Shown here: positions 17,612 to 26,113 of the stretch, one piece after another
Position numbering within the stretch: position 1 is the first letter of the stretch
Layout: each line of letters starts with the position of its first letter
NCBI GenBank assembly: GCA_903907995.1
Contig: CAIVQH010000049.1
Span: forward strand, 41,922-105,921
Direction: 5' to 3'
DNA from: an uncultured Verrucomicrobiota bacterium
Lineage (GTDB): Bacteria > Verrucomicrobiota > Verrucomicrobiia > Limisphaerales > UBA9464
DNA length: 64,000 nt
Notes under the pieces: model-generated
Databases searched by the model: none
The model's input: only the letters and a program-made list of their open reading frames with translations
Told to the model about the DNA's origin: nothing
Program-made: the position numbers and the translations under genes

Positions 17612-18121
17612 TCAGTTATCCGCCGGGTTGGCTTCCGCGCCGCCTTCGGCTTTCCGTTCGGCGCGGCGTTCCGCAAAGAACGCCTTCAACACCCCTGCGC
17701 ATTCCTCGCCCCGCACGCCGGACGTGATGTCGCAGCGGTGGTTCAGGGTCGGAAACTGCAGCAGGTTCAGCGCGCCTCCCGCCGCGCCGCCCTTGGCATC
17801 CGGCGCCCCGAACACCACGCGGGCTAGCCGGCAATGGACGACGGCCCCGGCGCACATCGGGCAGGGCTCCTTGGTCACGTAGAGGGTGCAGTCCGTGAGC
17901 CGCCAGTCGCCCACGGCATCCTCGGCCATCGTGAGCGCGAGCATCTCGGCGTGGGCGGTGGCGTCCTTCAGCAGTTCCACCTGGTTCCACGCGCGCGCGA
18001 TGATCTTCCCCTCGCGCACGATGACCGCGCCAACGGGCACCTCGCCCGCCTCATAGGCACGCAGGGCCTGCCGGAGCGCCTCGCCCATGAAAACTTCGTC
18101 CGCCTCAAGCTCGGTCATCAT
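17612..18121 (-). CDS. tadA: tRNA adenosine(34) deaminase TadA-type nucleoside deaminase
   Basis: 169 residues. The zinc/catalytic motifs are complete: HAE at 57-59 (H57 ligand, E59 proton shuttle) and PCPMCAGA with C87 and C90. EVPVGAVIV and the downstream NHRCDITSGVRGEECAGVL segment match bacterial TadA, which converts A34 to inosine in tRNA-Arg. It follows the Nudix gene with only 3 bases between stop and start, so the two are probably one transcript. Confidence 0.88.
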   Translation of the reverse strand: MMTELEADEVFMGEALRQALRAYEAGEVPVGAVIVREGKIIARAWNQVELLKDATAHAEMLALTMAEDAVGDWRLTDCTLYVTKEPCPMCAGAVVHCRLARVVFGAPDAKGGAAGGALNLLQFPTLNHRCDITSGVRGEECAGVLKAFFAERRAERKAEGGAEANPADN

Positions 18122-18124
18122 GGC

Positions 18125-18634
18125 TCAGGAAAGGTTGCCCGGCCGGGATTCTTCCACGGTCCAGATATTGGTGCCGCCCGCATGGCAGTGGCAGTGGGCC
18201 GAAAAGAATCCGCGCCGGTGCTGCCAGAAGAGCGGCCAGATCTGTTCGCGATCGGTGGCGGGCAGTGCCAGATCCTCCAGTGCGGCGCGGCTGAAAAAGC
18301 CGAACTGACCCTCGCGATGTGGCGGCGGCAATTCCACCAGCGGCAGCTTAACCTCGAACAGGAACATCAGCCAGTGGGCGGTGCCGAGAAAGCCGTGCTC
18401 GCTCACGATGCCTGTCAGGTGCAGGTCGGATGGTCCCAGACGCAGGCCAAACTCCTCGAAGGCCTCCCGGCCGGCGCAGGCGTAGGGCGATTCGCCCAGT
18501 TCGGCCTTCAGCTTGCCGCCCGGCGGCGACCACAGGCCGAGATTCGGTTCCTGGGCGCGCTGCAATAGCAGCACATCGTCCGCTTCGTTGAACACGTAGA
18601 GAAGCGTCGCGATCTTGTGCGGCAGCGTGAGCAT
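18125..18634 (-). CDS. Nudix hydrolase-like protein with an expanded Nudix box
   Basis: 169 residues from the ATG at 18634 (MLTLPHKIATLLYVF); the frame continues upstream but the fold starts here. The Nudix motif reads GGKLKAELGE then SPYACAGREAFEEFGL: the REAFEEFGL half is canonical, but the first half has two extra residues between the glycine and glutamate (G-x7-E rather than G-x5-E). It lies immediately upstream of tadA. Substrate unknown; it could be an (d)NTP or nucleotide-sugar pyrophosphatase. Confidence 0.83.
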   Translation of the reverse strand: MLTLPHKIATLLYVFNEADDVLLLQRAQEPNLGLWSPPGGKLKAELGESPYACAGREAFEEFGLRLGPSDLHLTGIVSEHGFLGTAHWLMFLFEVKLPLVELPPPHREGQFGFFSRAALEDLALPATDREQIWPLFWQHRRGFFSAHCHCHAGGTNIWTVEESRPGNLS

Positions 18635-18688
18635 GGCCCACAGGAGCAGGTTTTGTGTTCTCGGACAAGCCGCTGCATCCCGCAATCC

Positions 18689-18766
18689 ATCCTAATCGTA
18701 ATCTTCCTCGTCTTCTTAATCCTCTCGCTCTCCGCGATTAGGATTACGAGCAAGATTGGGATTAGG
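18689..18766. repeat. Geneless inverted 6-bp word-repeat hairpin
   Basis: Arms 18689-18720 and 18735-18766 (32 bp each, about 26 of 32 paired) flank a 14-bp loop. Each arm is about five 6-bp words of the type TCCTAA/TCGTAA/TCTTAA, that is GATTAG/GATTAC on the other strand. This is the same vocabulary as the arms around the four-helix bundle gene at 8554-9032, but here no ORF is present. Confidence 0.7.
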
Positions 18767-18776
18767 ACTCTGTCCG

Positions 18777-19340
18777 TCACGCCAGCACCATCCGACGCTC
18801 AGCGGGTGTCAGTTCCCGCCAGGCTCCCGCGTCCAGGTCTCCGAGGGAAAATTCCCCGATCTGCACCCGGATGAGCCGCAGCGTGGGATGTCCCACCGCC
18901 GCCGTCATCCGGCGCACCTGGCGGTTCTTGCCCTCGTGCAGTTCCAGCGCGAGCCAGCAGTCGGGCACATTCTTGCGGTACCGGATCGGCGGATCGCGCG
19001 GCGGGACGGACGGTTGTGGGTCCGGCAGCCAGGCACGGCACGGGCGGGTGCGGTAATCCTGGATGACCACGCCACGTTGGAGCTGCGCGAGCGCTTCGGT
19101 GGAGGGGATTCGTTCCACCTGGGCCCAGTAGGTGCGGGGATGGCCGCGTTCGGGGTCCAGCAGGCGGGTGTTCAGACCCGGTTCGTCGCTCAGGAGCAGC
19201 AGCCCTTCAGAATCCGCGTCCAGCCGGCCCAGCGGATACACCCGGGGCGGCAGGGCGAACTCGGCGAGTGGACGGTTCGGCGAGCCGTCGGGGGTGAACT
19301 GCGACAGCACGCCGTAGGGCTTGTGGAAGGCCAGCAGCAC
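18777..19340 (-). CDS. Pseudouridine synthase, RsuA/RluB/RluE family
   Basis: About 187 residues from a GTG at 19340 (VLLAFHKPYGVLSQF). The frame is open much further upstream but through a hairpin repeat, so the short form is preferred. The catalytic motif GRLDADSEGLLLLS contains the aspartate (D41). LLDPERGHPRTYWAQVE and EGKNRQVRRMTAAVGHPTLRLIR are typical of the RluB/E/F branch that modifies 23S rRNA. There is no S4 RNA-binding domain, as in RluE. The start remains uncertain because no good ribosome site is visible. Confidence 0.85.
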   Translation of the reverse strand: MLLAFHKPYGVLSQFTPDGSPNRPLAEFALPPRVYPLGRLDADSEGLLLLSDEPGLNTRLLDPERGHPRTYWAQVERIPSTEALAQLQRGVVIQDYRTRPCRAWLPDPQPSVPPRDPPIRYRKNVPDCWLALELHEGKNRQVRRMTAAVGHPTLRLIRVQIGEFSLGDLDAGAWRELTPAERRMVLA

Positions 19341-19347
19341 GGCCAGA

Positions 19348-19429
19348 TGATGAACAACAAAGCAACGAAGGAACCAAGATTTCCCCTGCGGAATCTGCCT
19401 TCGTTTCCTCGTTTCTTGGTTGTTCATCA
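19348..19429. repeat. Geneless inverted repeat hairpin between divergent genes
   Basis: Arms 19348-19379 and 19398-19429 (32 bp, roughly 26-27 paired positions allowing small shifts) begin and end with TGATGAACAAC/GTTGTTCATCA. The arms are purine-rich on one strand (AAC/AAG/GAAGG words), like the other hairpin elements in the window. It occupies the space between the pseudouridine synthase and HPr genes and probably carries neither gene's core promoter. Confidence 0.65.
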
Positions 19430-19500
19430 ATCCCCTCAGCTGTCCGGGGCCGGATTCAAATTGGCACCGGCCGAAATTCCCGGCACGCTCACGGCACAAC

Positions 19501-19800
19501 GTGAGCGCCACCGCCCCCGGAAAATCCACCAGTGCCCACTTTCGCGACGTGACCGTGCTGAACAAGCAGGGCATTCACGCGCGCCCGTCTTCGCAGTTCG
19601 TCAAGCTCGCCAGCCGCTTCACCTGTGAGATTTTCGTCGAAAAGGACGGGGAAACCATCAACGGCAAAAGCATCATGGGGTTGCTCATGCTGGCGGCCGG
19701 TCCCGGCAGCAAGCTGCGCATTGTCTGCGAGGGTGAGGGGGCTGAGCAGGCGCTCCTCGAGCTCGTGGCACTCGTGAACAACAAGTTCGGCGAAGAATAG
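19501..19800 (+). CDS. HPr-family phosphocarrier protein
   Basis: 99 residues from a GTG at 19501; the frame extends 27 codons upstream without family similarity. The active-site histidine is H26 in NKQGIHARPSSQF, and the regulatory serine region is GKSIMGLLML (S57). Both landmarks of HPr are intact, so it could be phosphorylated by enzyme I and possibly by HPr kinase. No other PTS component is in the window. Role may be regulatory, as in many bacteria with incomplete PTS. Confidence 0.88.
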   Translation: MSATAPGKSTSAHFRDVTVLNKQGIHARPSSQFVKLASRFTCEIFVEKDGETINGKSIMGLLMLAAGPGSKLRIVCEGEGAEQALLELVALVNNKFGEE

Positions 19801-19802
19801 CC

Positions 19803-19825
19803 GGGCGTTACGCGCCGCCCTTTTT
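19803..19825 (+). terminator. Weak terminator candidate between HPr and gatC
   Basis: GGGCG pairs with CGCCC across an 8-base loop, followed directly by TTTTT. The stem is short, so read-through into gatC, 35 bases downstream of the HPr stop, is likely. Confidence 0.35.
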
Positions 19826-19834
19826 CCCATTCCC

Positions 19835-20116
19835 ATGTCCGATTTTAACATCCACTACGTCGCGAAGCTTGCCCGGATCGAGCTGTCACCGGACGAGGAG
19901 ACCAAGTTGGGCACCCAGCTCGGCAACATTCTCGGCTACATCGCGAAGCTCAAGGAAGTGGACGTCACCGGCGTCGAGCCGACCGCGCATGCCTTCCCGC
20001 TCGTGAACGTCACCCGGCCCGACGAGGCAACCGGTTCGCTTCCGCACGACGAGGCCCTCGCCAATGCCCCGGCGAAGGCTGGCGGGCTGTTTGTGATGCC
20101 GAAGATCGTGGAGTGA
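19835..20116 (+). CDS. gatC: Asp-tRNA(Asn)/Glu-tRNA(Gln) amidotransferase subunit C
   Basis: 93 residues. The family pattern is clear: [63 protein letters not shown] and the C-terminal MPKIVE. GatC wraps around GatA and stabilises the GatA-GatB complex. It is followed 25 bases later by gatA. gatB is 42 kb away in this window on the other strand. Confidence 0.95.
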   Translation: MSDFNIHYVAKLARIELSPDEETKLGTQLGNILGYIAKLKEVDVTGVEPTAHAFPLVNVTRPDEATGSLPHDEALANAPAKAGGLFVMPKIVE

Positions 20117-20141
20117 TGGCTGTTCAACTTCCCGCGTTCCG

Positions 20142-21635
20142 ATGCTGCACCGCCTCACCATTTCCGAACTGACCGGCCGGCTTGCCCGCCGCGAATGCAC
20201 CGCCCAGTCCGCGCTGCGCGCCTGCTTTGATCACCTGACGCAGGTGGACGGCCAGGTCCGCGCCTTCATGAGCTACGACGTGACCGACGCCTACGCCCAG
20301 GCGGAGGCCGCCGACCGTGACCTGGCGGCCGGGGTCACCCACGCGCAGAAGCCGCTGCTCGGCGTGCCCATCGCGCTCAAGGACCTGCTCGCGCATCGTG
20401 GGCAGCCCCTGAACTGCTCCTCGAAGATTCTGGGCAACTACCGTTCCCCCTATGACGCGACCGTCGTGGAGAAGCTCAAGGCCGCCGGCGCGGTGGTCTT
20501 TGGCCGGCTGAACATGGACGAGTTCGCGATGGGCAGCTCGACCGAGACGTCGGCCTTCCAGACCACGCTGAACCCGTGGGATCTCACGCGCATTCCCGGG
20601 GGCAGCTCGGGCGGCTGCGCCGCGAGCGTCGCGGCGAACATGGCCTTTGCGAGCATCGGCTCCGACACGGGCGGTTCCATTCGCCAGCCGGCCGCGCTCT
20701 GCGGCGTCGTCGGCGTGAAGCCGACTTACGGTTTGGTGTCACGCTATGGCCTGACGGCCTTTGCCAGCTCGCTCGACCAGATTGGGCCGTTTGCCAAAGA
20801 CGTGCACGACGCGGCGCTGCTCACACAGGTCATTGCCGGCCACGACCCCCGCGATTCCACCAGCATTCCGCAGCCGGTGCCCGACTACTTGGCCGCGCTC
20901 GCGAAGAACACCGGTCCGCAGCCGCTGAAGGGGCTAAAGCTTGGCCTGGCCAAGGAGTACATGATCGGCGGCCTTGATCACGAGGTGGATGCCGCGATGC
21001 AGGCGGCCGTGAAGCAGTACCAGGCCCTGGGCGCGGAAGTCGTCGAGGTGTCGCTGCCGCACAGCGACTACGCGGCGGCGACCTACTACATCATCGCGCC
21101 CGCCGAGGCGTCGGCGAACCTGGCGCGCTTTGACGGCGTACGCTACGGCGCGCGGGTCGATGGCCGAGACCCTGCCGAGCTGAATGCGAAGACGCGCGGG
21201 GCCGGTTTCGGCGCGGAGGTGAAGCGCCGCATCATCCTCGGCACCTATGTGCTGAGCTCGGGCTACTACGACGCCTACTACCTGCGGGCGCAGAAGGTCC
21301 GTACGCTCATCCGGCAGGACTTTCTGAAGGCCTTCGAGACGGTGGACGCCATTCTCACTCCCACGACGCCGACCGCCGCATTCAAGGTCGGCGAGAAGAG
21401 CGACGATCCGTTGCAGATGTACCTGAGCGACATCTTCACCATCTCCTGCAACCTCGCGGGCATTTGCGGCATCAGCGTGCCGTGCGGCTTCACGAAGCCG
21501 ACCGAGACCGCGCCGCGACTGCCGCTCGGCCTGCAACTGCTCGGCAAGCCCTTCGGCGAGGAGACGATGTTCCGCCTTGCGCATGCCTACGAGCAGAGCA
21601 CCGGCTGGCACCACGAGCGCTCGCCGCTGGGTTGA
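20142..21635 (+). CDS. gatA: Asp-tRNA(Asn)/Glu-tRNA(Gln) amidotransferase subunit A
   Basis: 497 residues, the usual length. The amidase-signature triad is intact: K80 in PIALKDLL, cis-Ser S155 in GGSSGG and nucleophile S179 in [11 protein letters not shown]. The downstream [20 protein letters not shown] and [15 protein letters not shown] motifs match GatA. It releases ammonia from glutamine for transamidation of mischarged tRNA. Probably one transcript with gatC. Confidence 0.97.
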   Translation: MLHRLTISELTGRLARRECTAQSALRACFDHLTQVDGQVRAFMSYDVTDAYAQAEAADRDLAAGVTHAQKPLLGVPIALKDLLAHRGQPLNCSSKILGNYRSPYDATVVEKLKAAGAVVFGRLNMDEFAMGSSTETSAFQTTLNPWDLTRIPGGSSGGCAASVAANMAFASIGSDTGGSIRQPAALCGVVGVKPTYGLVSRYGLTAFASSLDQIGPFAKDVHDAALLTQVIAGHDPRDSTSIPQPVPDYLAALAKNTGPQPLKGLKLGLAKEYMIGGLDHEVDAAMQAAVKQYQALGAEVVEVSLPHSDYAAATYYIIAPAEASANLARFDGVRYGARVDGRDPAELNAKTRGAGFGAEVKRRIILGTYVLSSGYYDAYYLRAQKVRTLIRQDFLKAFETVDAILTPTTPTAAFKVGEKSDDPLQMYLSDIFTISCNLAGICGISVPCGFTKPTETAPRLPLGLQLLGKPFGEETMFRLAHAYEQSTGWHHERSPLG

Positions 21636-21973
21636 AGACCCATATTTTTGCAGTCGAATCGGAGACGTTCCGATCCCCGTTCACGACGAGCGAACTGACG
21701 ATGCGCTGGTGGGGCGGTCGCTGTTGCGACGCCCCTTATTTTCGCCCTGACCAGCGCAGCGCCGTCGGGGCGTTTTCCCACGGGCATTTCCGGTTGACCA
21801 CGGCTACCCTTGTGGCCTTCGGCTCTGGGGCGGTCGGCCGTCTGCATCGCTGCGCTCGCGGGACGGCGAATTCAGGGCAACGCGACAGCGTTGCCCCACC
21901 CAGTTGGATGGTGGAAGCCTGGCGGCTCCGGGATTCAACCCGCTGAGACGCAGTTGCGCCTCGGCCTCCGGGC
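21636..21973. other. 338-bp intergenic region with two hairpins, no credible gene
   Basis: Between gatA and the membrane protein gene I see two GC-rich hairpins: GGGGCGGTCGC/GCGACGCCCC near 21713 and GGGCAACGC-GACA-GCGTTGCCC near 21877. The short open frames here have no signal peptide, domain or start context that I would defend. The texture resembles a dispersed intergenic repeat, but I see no second copy in the window. Confidence 0.5.
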
Positions 21974-23746
21974 ATGGACATTCCCGCACCGATGTCCAAT
22001 GCCGTCGCCCCGCTCCGGCTGCTGTTTGAGGTCAATGCCCGCTCCGTATGGCGGCGTCTCGTGGCGTTGAAGGACCAGTCGTGGCTCCTGCTCGGGCTGA
22101 TCGCGGTGTTCCTGGTCGGCTACGCGGTGCTGGCCTTCTCGCTGTTCCACTTCGGGCTGCACTTCCTCAGCAAATTCCCCGGCATGGGCGGCCTGCTCGT
22201 GGAGCGCCTCCTGTACCTGCTCTTCGCCTTCCTCTTCGCGCTGCTGCTGATCTCGAACCTCGTCATCAGCTACACCAATCTCTTCCGGCATCGCGAGACG
22301 GCCTTCTTGCTCACGCTGCCGATACCAAAATCCACCGTGTTCCAGTGGAAGTTCATCGAAAGCACGCTGCTGGCCTCGTGGGCGTTCCTCTTCCTGATCG
22401 CGCCGCTGCTGGCGGCCTACGGGCTGGTGAACAATGTCGCGTGGCACTTCTACCCGGCCGTGGTGGTGCTGGTGGGACTGTTCATCGTGCTGCCGGGCGC
22501 GTTCGGGGCGGGCCTGTCCATCCTGCTGGCGCGGCATCTCGACCGGAAGGCCTTCCAGATGCTGCTCATCGCGGTGCTGCTCACGGTCGTTGGGATCATG
22601 CTCTTCAAGTTGCGGCCTGAACCGGTGAAGGACGACGAACTGGAGACGCGCGTGCTCGCCGTGATCGACCGGCTGCTCGAGAACACCAGTTTCGCGCAGT
22701 TCCCCCTGCTGCCGAGCTACTGGCTCAGCGCGAGCGTGCAGAACTGGGCCGAAGGCGCGCTCACGGCGGCGGGCTTTTTCGCTCTGGTGCTGCTGAGCAA
22801 CGCCATGTTCTTCGGGATGCTGGCGACGACGCGACTGGGAGATTCGTTTTACGAGGCGTCCAGCGTCGTGCATAGCCGGGGGAGCATCTTCGTGCGGTGG
22901 CGGTGGTTTCAGCGCCTGCAGGAGCGCCAGCGGCAGATTTCCCGCCTCAGCCTGCTGCTACGCCCGCGCGACTGGCTCGACGCGGTCCTGAGCTGGCGCA
23001 ATGTCTTCCCTTCCGACGTGCGGGCCCTGGTGGCGAAGGATCTCCGTGTCTTCTGGCGCGACACGACCCAATGGGGCCAGACGGCGATGCTGTTTGGACT
23101 GCTGACCGTGTACATCATCAACCTCCGCCAGTTCACCCGGCAGCTCGACTCGCCCTTCTGGATCTCGATGGTGAGCTACCTGAATCTCGGCGCCTGCGCC
23201 CTGAACCTCGCCACGATCACGACGCGTTTCGTGTTTCCGCAGTTCTCGCTGGAGGGCAAGCGCGTCTGGCTGGTCGGCCTCGCGCCGCTCGGGCTGGTGC
23301 GCGTGGTACGGCTGAAGTTCTGGTGCGCCTCGCTGGCCACGCTGCTCATCATGCTGACGCTGACGCTGCTGTCCTGCTCGCTGCTGAACCTGGGCGCGGC
23401 GCGTACGGTGTTTTTCGGGGCCACCGTCACGGTGATGACCTTCGTGCTGAACGCGCTCGCGGTCGGTGTCGGGGCGCTCTACCCGAACTTCCGCGAGACG
23501 AACCCGAGCAAGATCGTGAGCGGCTTCGGCGGCACGTTCTGCCTGGTGCTCAGTTTCCTCTACATTGTTGCCTCGGTGGTGCTGCTGGCGGTGGGCAGCC
23601 CGTGGGGCTGGAATCCTTCGGTCGCCGAGGATTTCGAGCCCGCCAAGGCCGCGTTTGCGTGGACGGTGTTCGTGCTGATCAGTTTCCTTGCGGGGTGGCT
23701 TCCGCTGCGGCTTGGACTGGCGAAAGTGGCGGTCACGGAACTCTGA
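21974..23746 (+). CDS. ABC-2-type membrane protein (putative ABC exporter permease)
   Basis: 590 residues with about 12 hydrophobic segments. An N-terminal stretch (LLFEVNARSVWRRLVALKDQ) precedes the first helix, and the motif RHRETAFLLTLPIPKSTVFQWK resembles the coupling region of ABC-2/Yip-like exporters of the ABC_tran_2 type. The second half repeats the pattern (VRALVAKDLRVFWRDTTQWGQ). There is no ATP-binding domain here or next door. A likely partner is the stand-alone ABC ATPase at 43100-43843 (inference). An ATG six codons downstream (21992) is an alternative start. Confidence 0.75.
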   Translation: MDIPAPMSNAVAPLRLLFEVNARSVWRRLVALKDQSWLLLGLIAVFLVGYAVLAFSLFHFGLHFLSKFPGMGGLLVERLLYLLFAFLFALLLISNLVISYTNLFRHRETAFLLTLPIPKSTVFQWKFIESTLLASWAFLFLIAPLLAAYGLVNNVAWHFYPAVVVLVGLFIVLPGAFGAGLSILLARHLDRKAFQMLLIAVLLTVVGIMLFKLRPEPVKDDELETRVLAVIDRLLENTSFAQFPLLPSYWLSASVQNWAEGALTAAGFFALVLLSNAMFFGMLATTRLGDSFYEASSVVHSRGSIFVRWRWFQRLQERQRQISRLSLLLRPRDWLDAVLSWRNVFPSDVRALVAKDLRVFWRDTTQWGQTAMLFGLLTVYIINLRQFTRQLDSPFWISMVSYLNLGACALNLATITTRFVFPQFSLEGKRVWLVGLAPLGLVRVVRLKFWCASLATLLIMLTLTLLSCSLLNLGAARTVFFGATVTVMTFVLNALAVGVGALYPNFRETNPSKIVSGFGGTFCLVLSFLYIVASVVLLAVGSPWGWNPSVAEDFEPAKAAFAWTVFVLISFLAGWLPLRLGLAKVAVTEL

Positions 23747-23802
23747 TCCATGGGGCTTGGGCGATGCGGAGGGACACAAATCCGGAAATGAATTGCTGAC
23801 TG

Positions 23803-24297
23803 ATGAGCTTCACCCTTCTACCTCCGGTGATCATTGAGAATGATGTCGGGATCTCCGTCATCCGTGCCGGAGACATGCCCTTTGCGGAATCTTTGGTCAT
23901 CCCTATGGCCGGCTGGTCGGCGTTGGATCTCCTGCGGCATTGGTACAGGGAGATAGATGAATTGCTGGCCGGACGCAGGGACAGGTGCTGCCTCGTAAGC
24001 GGGTTGGCTGCCGTAAACGGCAGCGTGGTTCCTTCGGAATGGTGGACGGTGTATTTTGTGGAGGGTCAGATCCGGCTTCACTATCAGATTCTTTTCACCG
24101 GCACCCCCGCGGACAGGCCGCCTGATGTCGAATGGACGGCCTGCGATGTCTGGACCGCATGCGATGAATGGTGGAAGCACATTCCGCCATACGACCCGGA
24201 GGTTTCTGAATGGATCGTCACCCCCGAAGAGCTCACGGATTGGTGCCATCAATGTGATGTGCTGTTCGCGGTCATCAATACGGTGCGTAAAGGGTGA
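23803..24297 (+). CDS. Orphan protein of unknown function
   Basis: 164 residues (MSFTLLPPVIIENDVG...). It is rich in Trp (W38, SEWWTVYF, EWWKHIPPY) and acidic residues, has no signal peptide or membrane segment, and its GC content is visibly below that of the flanking genes. I do not recognise the family; the Trp-rich, acidic, cytosolic character is seen in immunity proteins of polymorphic toxins, but no toxin gene is adjacent. Confidence is in its being a gene, not in any function. Confidence 0.65.
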   Translation: MSFTLLPPVIIENDVGISVIRAGDMPFAESLVIPMAGWSALDLLRHWYREIDELLAGRRDRCCLVSGLAAVNGSVVPSEWWTVYFVEGQIRLHYQILFTGTPADRPPDVEWTACDVWTACDEWWKHIPPYDPEVSEWIVTPEELTDWCHQCDVLFAVINTVRKG

Positions 24298-24340
24298 TGT
24301 CGTTCCCTGCCGGATACTGCCGACCTCGATGGTCGCGCTT

Positions 24341-25024
24341 CTAAGGCCGGGTTGCCCGGGCGCCACGCCGACGCCAGCCGGCGAAGGCCAGCAGCCCCGC
24401 GCCCGCCGCCACGGCGTAGGTGGTGGGTTCGGGCACCATGGTCGCATGTACCACCGTTCCCGCCAGCCCGTTGAAGAATGTCCCATTGATCACGACATCA
24501 CGCTCGCCAAGCACCAGGCCATTGAAGTCCGAGGCCTTCACCGCATCCCCCGGAGCGGGACTGGCTGCCGGCGTCCCGCTGTAAGCCGCGAAATTGACGA
24601 CGGACGCCGAACTGGGTCCGAAATGAAAGTCCACGCCGCTGGCGCCGCCATTGTAACCGAGCAGCACATAGGCATTCCCGTATTGATCGCTCGGGATGAC
24701 GGCAAAGGGGTCACTCGGTGACGTCAGGGACCACACGCCATTATTCGCGGGCACGGAAGAACCCGTGACCGTCAGCGACACCGCCGAAGCCAGCGCAAAA
24801 GGGACAAACCCTCCGCCACCGTCGCTGTAAGAAGAATACGTCGCCTGGTCCACGCTGACACTGAACGTCAGCGTCGAGCCTTGCATGCCCGCCGTGTCCG
24901 TGCCGGAAACGTAAGTGGGCTGGAACGAAAAATCCAAAATGAGCACGCCGGCCTGGGCGGAACCACTGACGGCCAGCGCCGAGAGGGCCAGAAGAGCGGT
25001 GGTGGTGTAAGGATTCAATTTCAT
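24341..25024 (-). CDS. PEP-CTERM sorting domain protein
   Basis: 227 residues. A signal peptide (MKLNPYTTTALLALSALAVSGSAQA) is followed by a beta-rich region without known catalytic motifs. The C-terminus MVPEPTTYAVAAGAGLLAFAG plus WRRRGARATRP is a full PEP-CTERM signal: V-PEP, hydrophobic helix, Arg-rich tail, recognised by exosortase EpsH/XrtA-type enzymes. The exosortase is not in the window. The protein is probably surface or exopolysaccharide associated. Confidence 0.9.
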   Translation of the reverse strand: MKLNPYTTTALLALSALAVSGSAQAGVLILDFSFQPTYVSGTDTAGMQGSTLTFSVSVDQATYSSYSDGGGGFVPFALASAVSLTVTGSSVPANNGVWSLTSPSDPFAVIPSDQYGNAYVLLGYNGGASGVDFHFGPSSASVVNFAAYSGTPAASPAPGDAVKASDFNGLVLGERDVVINGTFFNGLAGTVVHATMVPEPTTYAVAAGAGLLAFAGWRRRGARATRP

Positions 25025-25423
25025 GGAAGCGGTTTTTGTCTGATCCGGGCGTTGTCATCAAGACCTCTCTCAAAGCCGCCTGAAAACTTCCCATCCAGAG
25101 AGTCTCAGCGAACCGTTTCAGAAAGGCAGGCTATTGGATACGAGGCACTTGGCTGATCAGGTGCAGTCGCCCAAGTGCCAACTAGGGGGCGGCCGCCCAT
25201 GTTTCATATCGGTCATTTCTTTCCCCGCCTTAGCTTGTCCACGCAAGGCGAGAAATCGGGAGATGGGCCAGCAGCCTGCCCGAGTTCAAAAAGCTCAAAG
25301 GCCCGGTGACAAACCAGCCCGGAGTAAACGGGACGAAATTCACACTGCCCTGGTTTGGCTTGTGGCGTCCCATTCGGCGCGAAAGAGGAGACGTTGGCGC
25401 GGCTTCGACGGCCTCTTATCAAT
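25025..25423. other. 399-bp intergenic region, no credible gene
   Basis: This gap is 3' of lutC and 5' of the PEP-CTERM gene on the minus strand. Frames of 69-97 codons exist on both strands but show biased, unstructured residues and no start context. The only structured feature I see is the inverted repeat at 25144-25179. Confidence 0.5.
25144..25179. repeat. Perfect 9-bp inverted repeat upstream of the PEP-CTERM gene
   Basis: GGCACTTGG (25144-25152) and CCAAGTGCC (25171-25179) pair perfectly around an 18-base spacer, 120-155 bases upstream of the PEP-CTERM start. This is an activator-site-like position, but no binding protein can be named. Confidence 0.4.
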
Positions 25424-26113
25424 TTAGTAACAGATCACCGTCAGCCGCTTCGGGCCGTGCGCACCGAGCACGAGGATGCGCTCGATATCGCCGGTGCGGC
25501 TCGGGCCGGTGATGAAGGAGATCATGCTCGGATAATCCGCGCCGTAACGCTGCTTAATCAGGGCGAAGGCCGCCGTCAGGTCACCGACCATCTGTTCCCG
25601 TCGCGCCAGCACGACGTGATGCGGCGGTAGCACACTGAGCGCGCGGCCCCCTGCATGGCGCGAGTTCACGACCACGCTGCCGGTCTGCGCCACGAGCGCG
25701 TCGCACTCGGTGATGCCGGCGTCGCAGGCCTCCAAGGCATTGGGGTCATAGCCTCCATCCACGGTGAGCACGGGCAGACCGAGGGCGGCGGTGGCGGCGG
25801 TGGTCAGCGCCCCGGAATGCGTGGCCACGCGTTTCCAATTGCCGGCGTCCCGGATGCGCGCGAGCACGGCGGCGGCGGCTTCGGCGGAGTCGACGAAGTG
25901 GAAATCCGTCTTCAGCTCGGTGCTGGCGGTGCGAAAACGGCCGACCTGTTCCTCCAGCGTGGCGCCGCCGGGCGGCAACCAAGGTTGCGCGACCTGTACC
26001 GGTCGCCCCTTAAAATGAAAGGCCGGCTCATGGCCGCCGTGCGTGCCGGGGTGCGGGGCATCCACCGTCAGGGCCTCGCGGATGCGGCCGAGAATCTTTT
26101 CGCGTTCGGTCAT
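25424..26113 (-). CDS. lutC: Lactate utilization protein C (LUD domain)
   Basis: 229 residues from the ATG at 26113, which overlaps the lutB stop by 4 bases (ATGA); the longer upstream frame is rejected because it runs through lutB. The LUD-domain motifs ATHSGALTTAATAA, CDAGITECDALVAQTGSVV, SVLPPHHVVLARREQMV and FITGPSRTGDIERILVLGAHGP are typical of LutC/YkgG. It functions with LutA and LutB in oxidation of L-lactate to pyruvate. Confidence 0.93.
   Translation of the reverse strand: MTEREKILGRIREALTVDAPHPGTHGGHEPAFHFKGRPVQVAQPWLPPGGATLEEQVGRFRTASTELKTDFHFVDSAEAAAAVLARIRDAGNWKRVATHSGALTTAATAALGLPVLTVDGGYDPNALEACDAGITECDALVAQTGSVVVNSRHAGGRALSVLPPHHVVLARREQMVGDLTAAFALIKQRYGADYPSMISFITGPSRTGDIERILVLGAHGPKRLTVICY

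Noticed and set aside
25060..25100. Sigma-54 site upstream of the PEP-CTERM gene at 24341-25024
   Set aside because: GG and GC with 10-base spacing can be found, but most other consensus positions fail, so I do not claim it.
25134..25427. Possible 97-codon gene in the lutC/PEP-CTERM gap
   Set aside because: No ribosome site, low-complexity basic residues, and it overlaps the inverted repeat and the lutC end.
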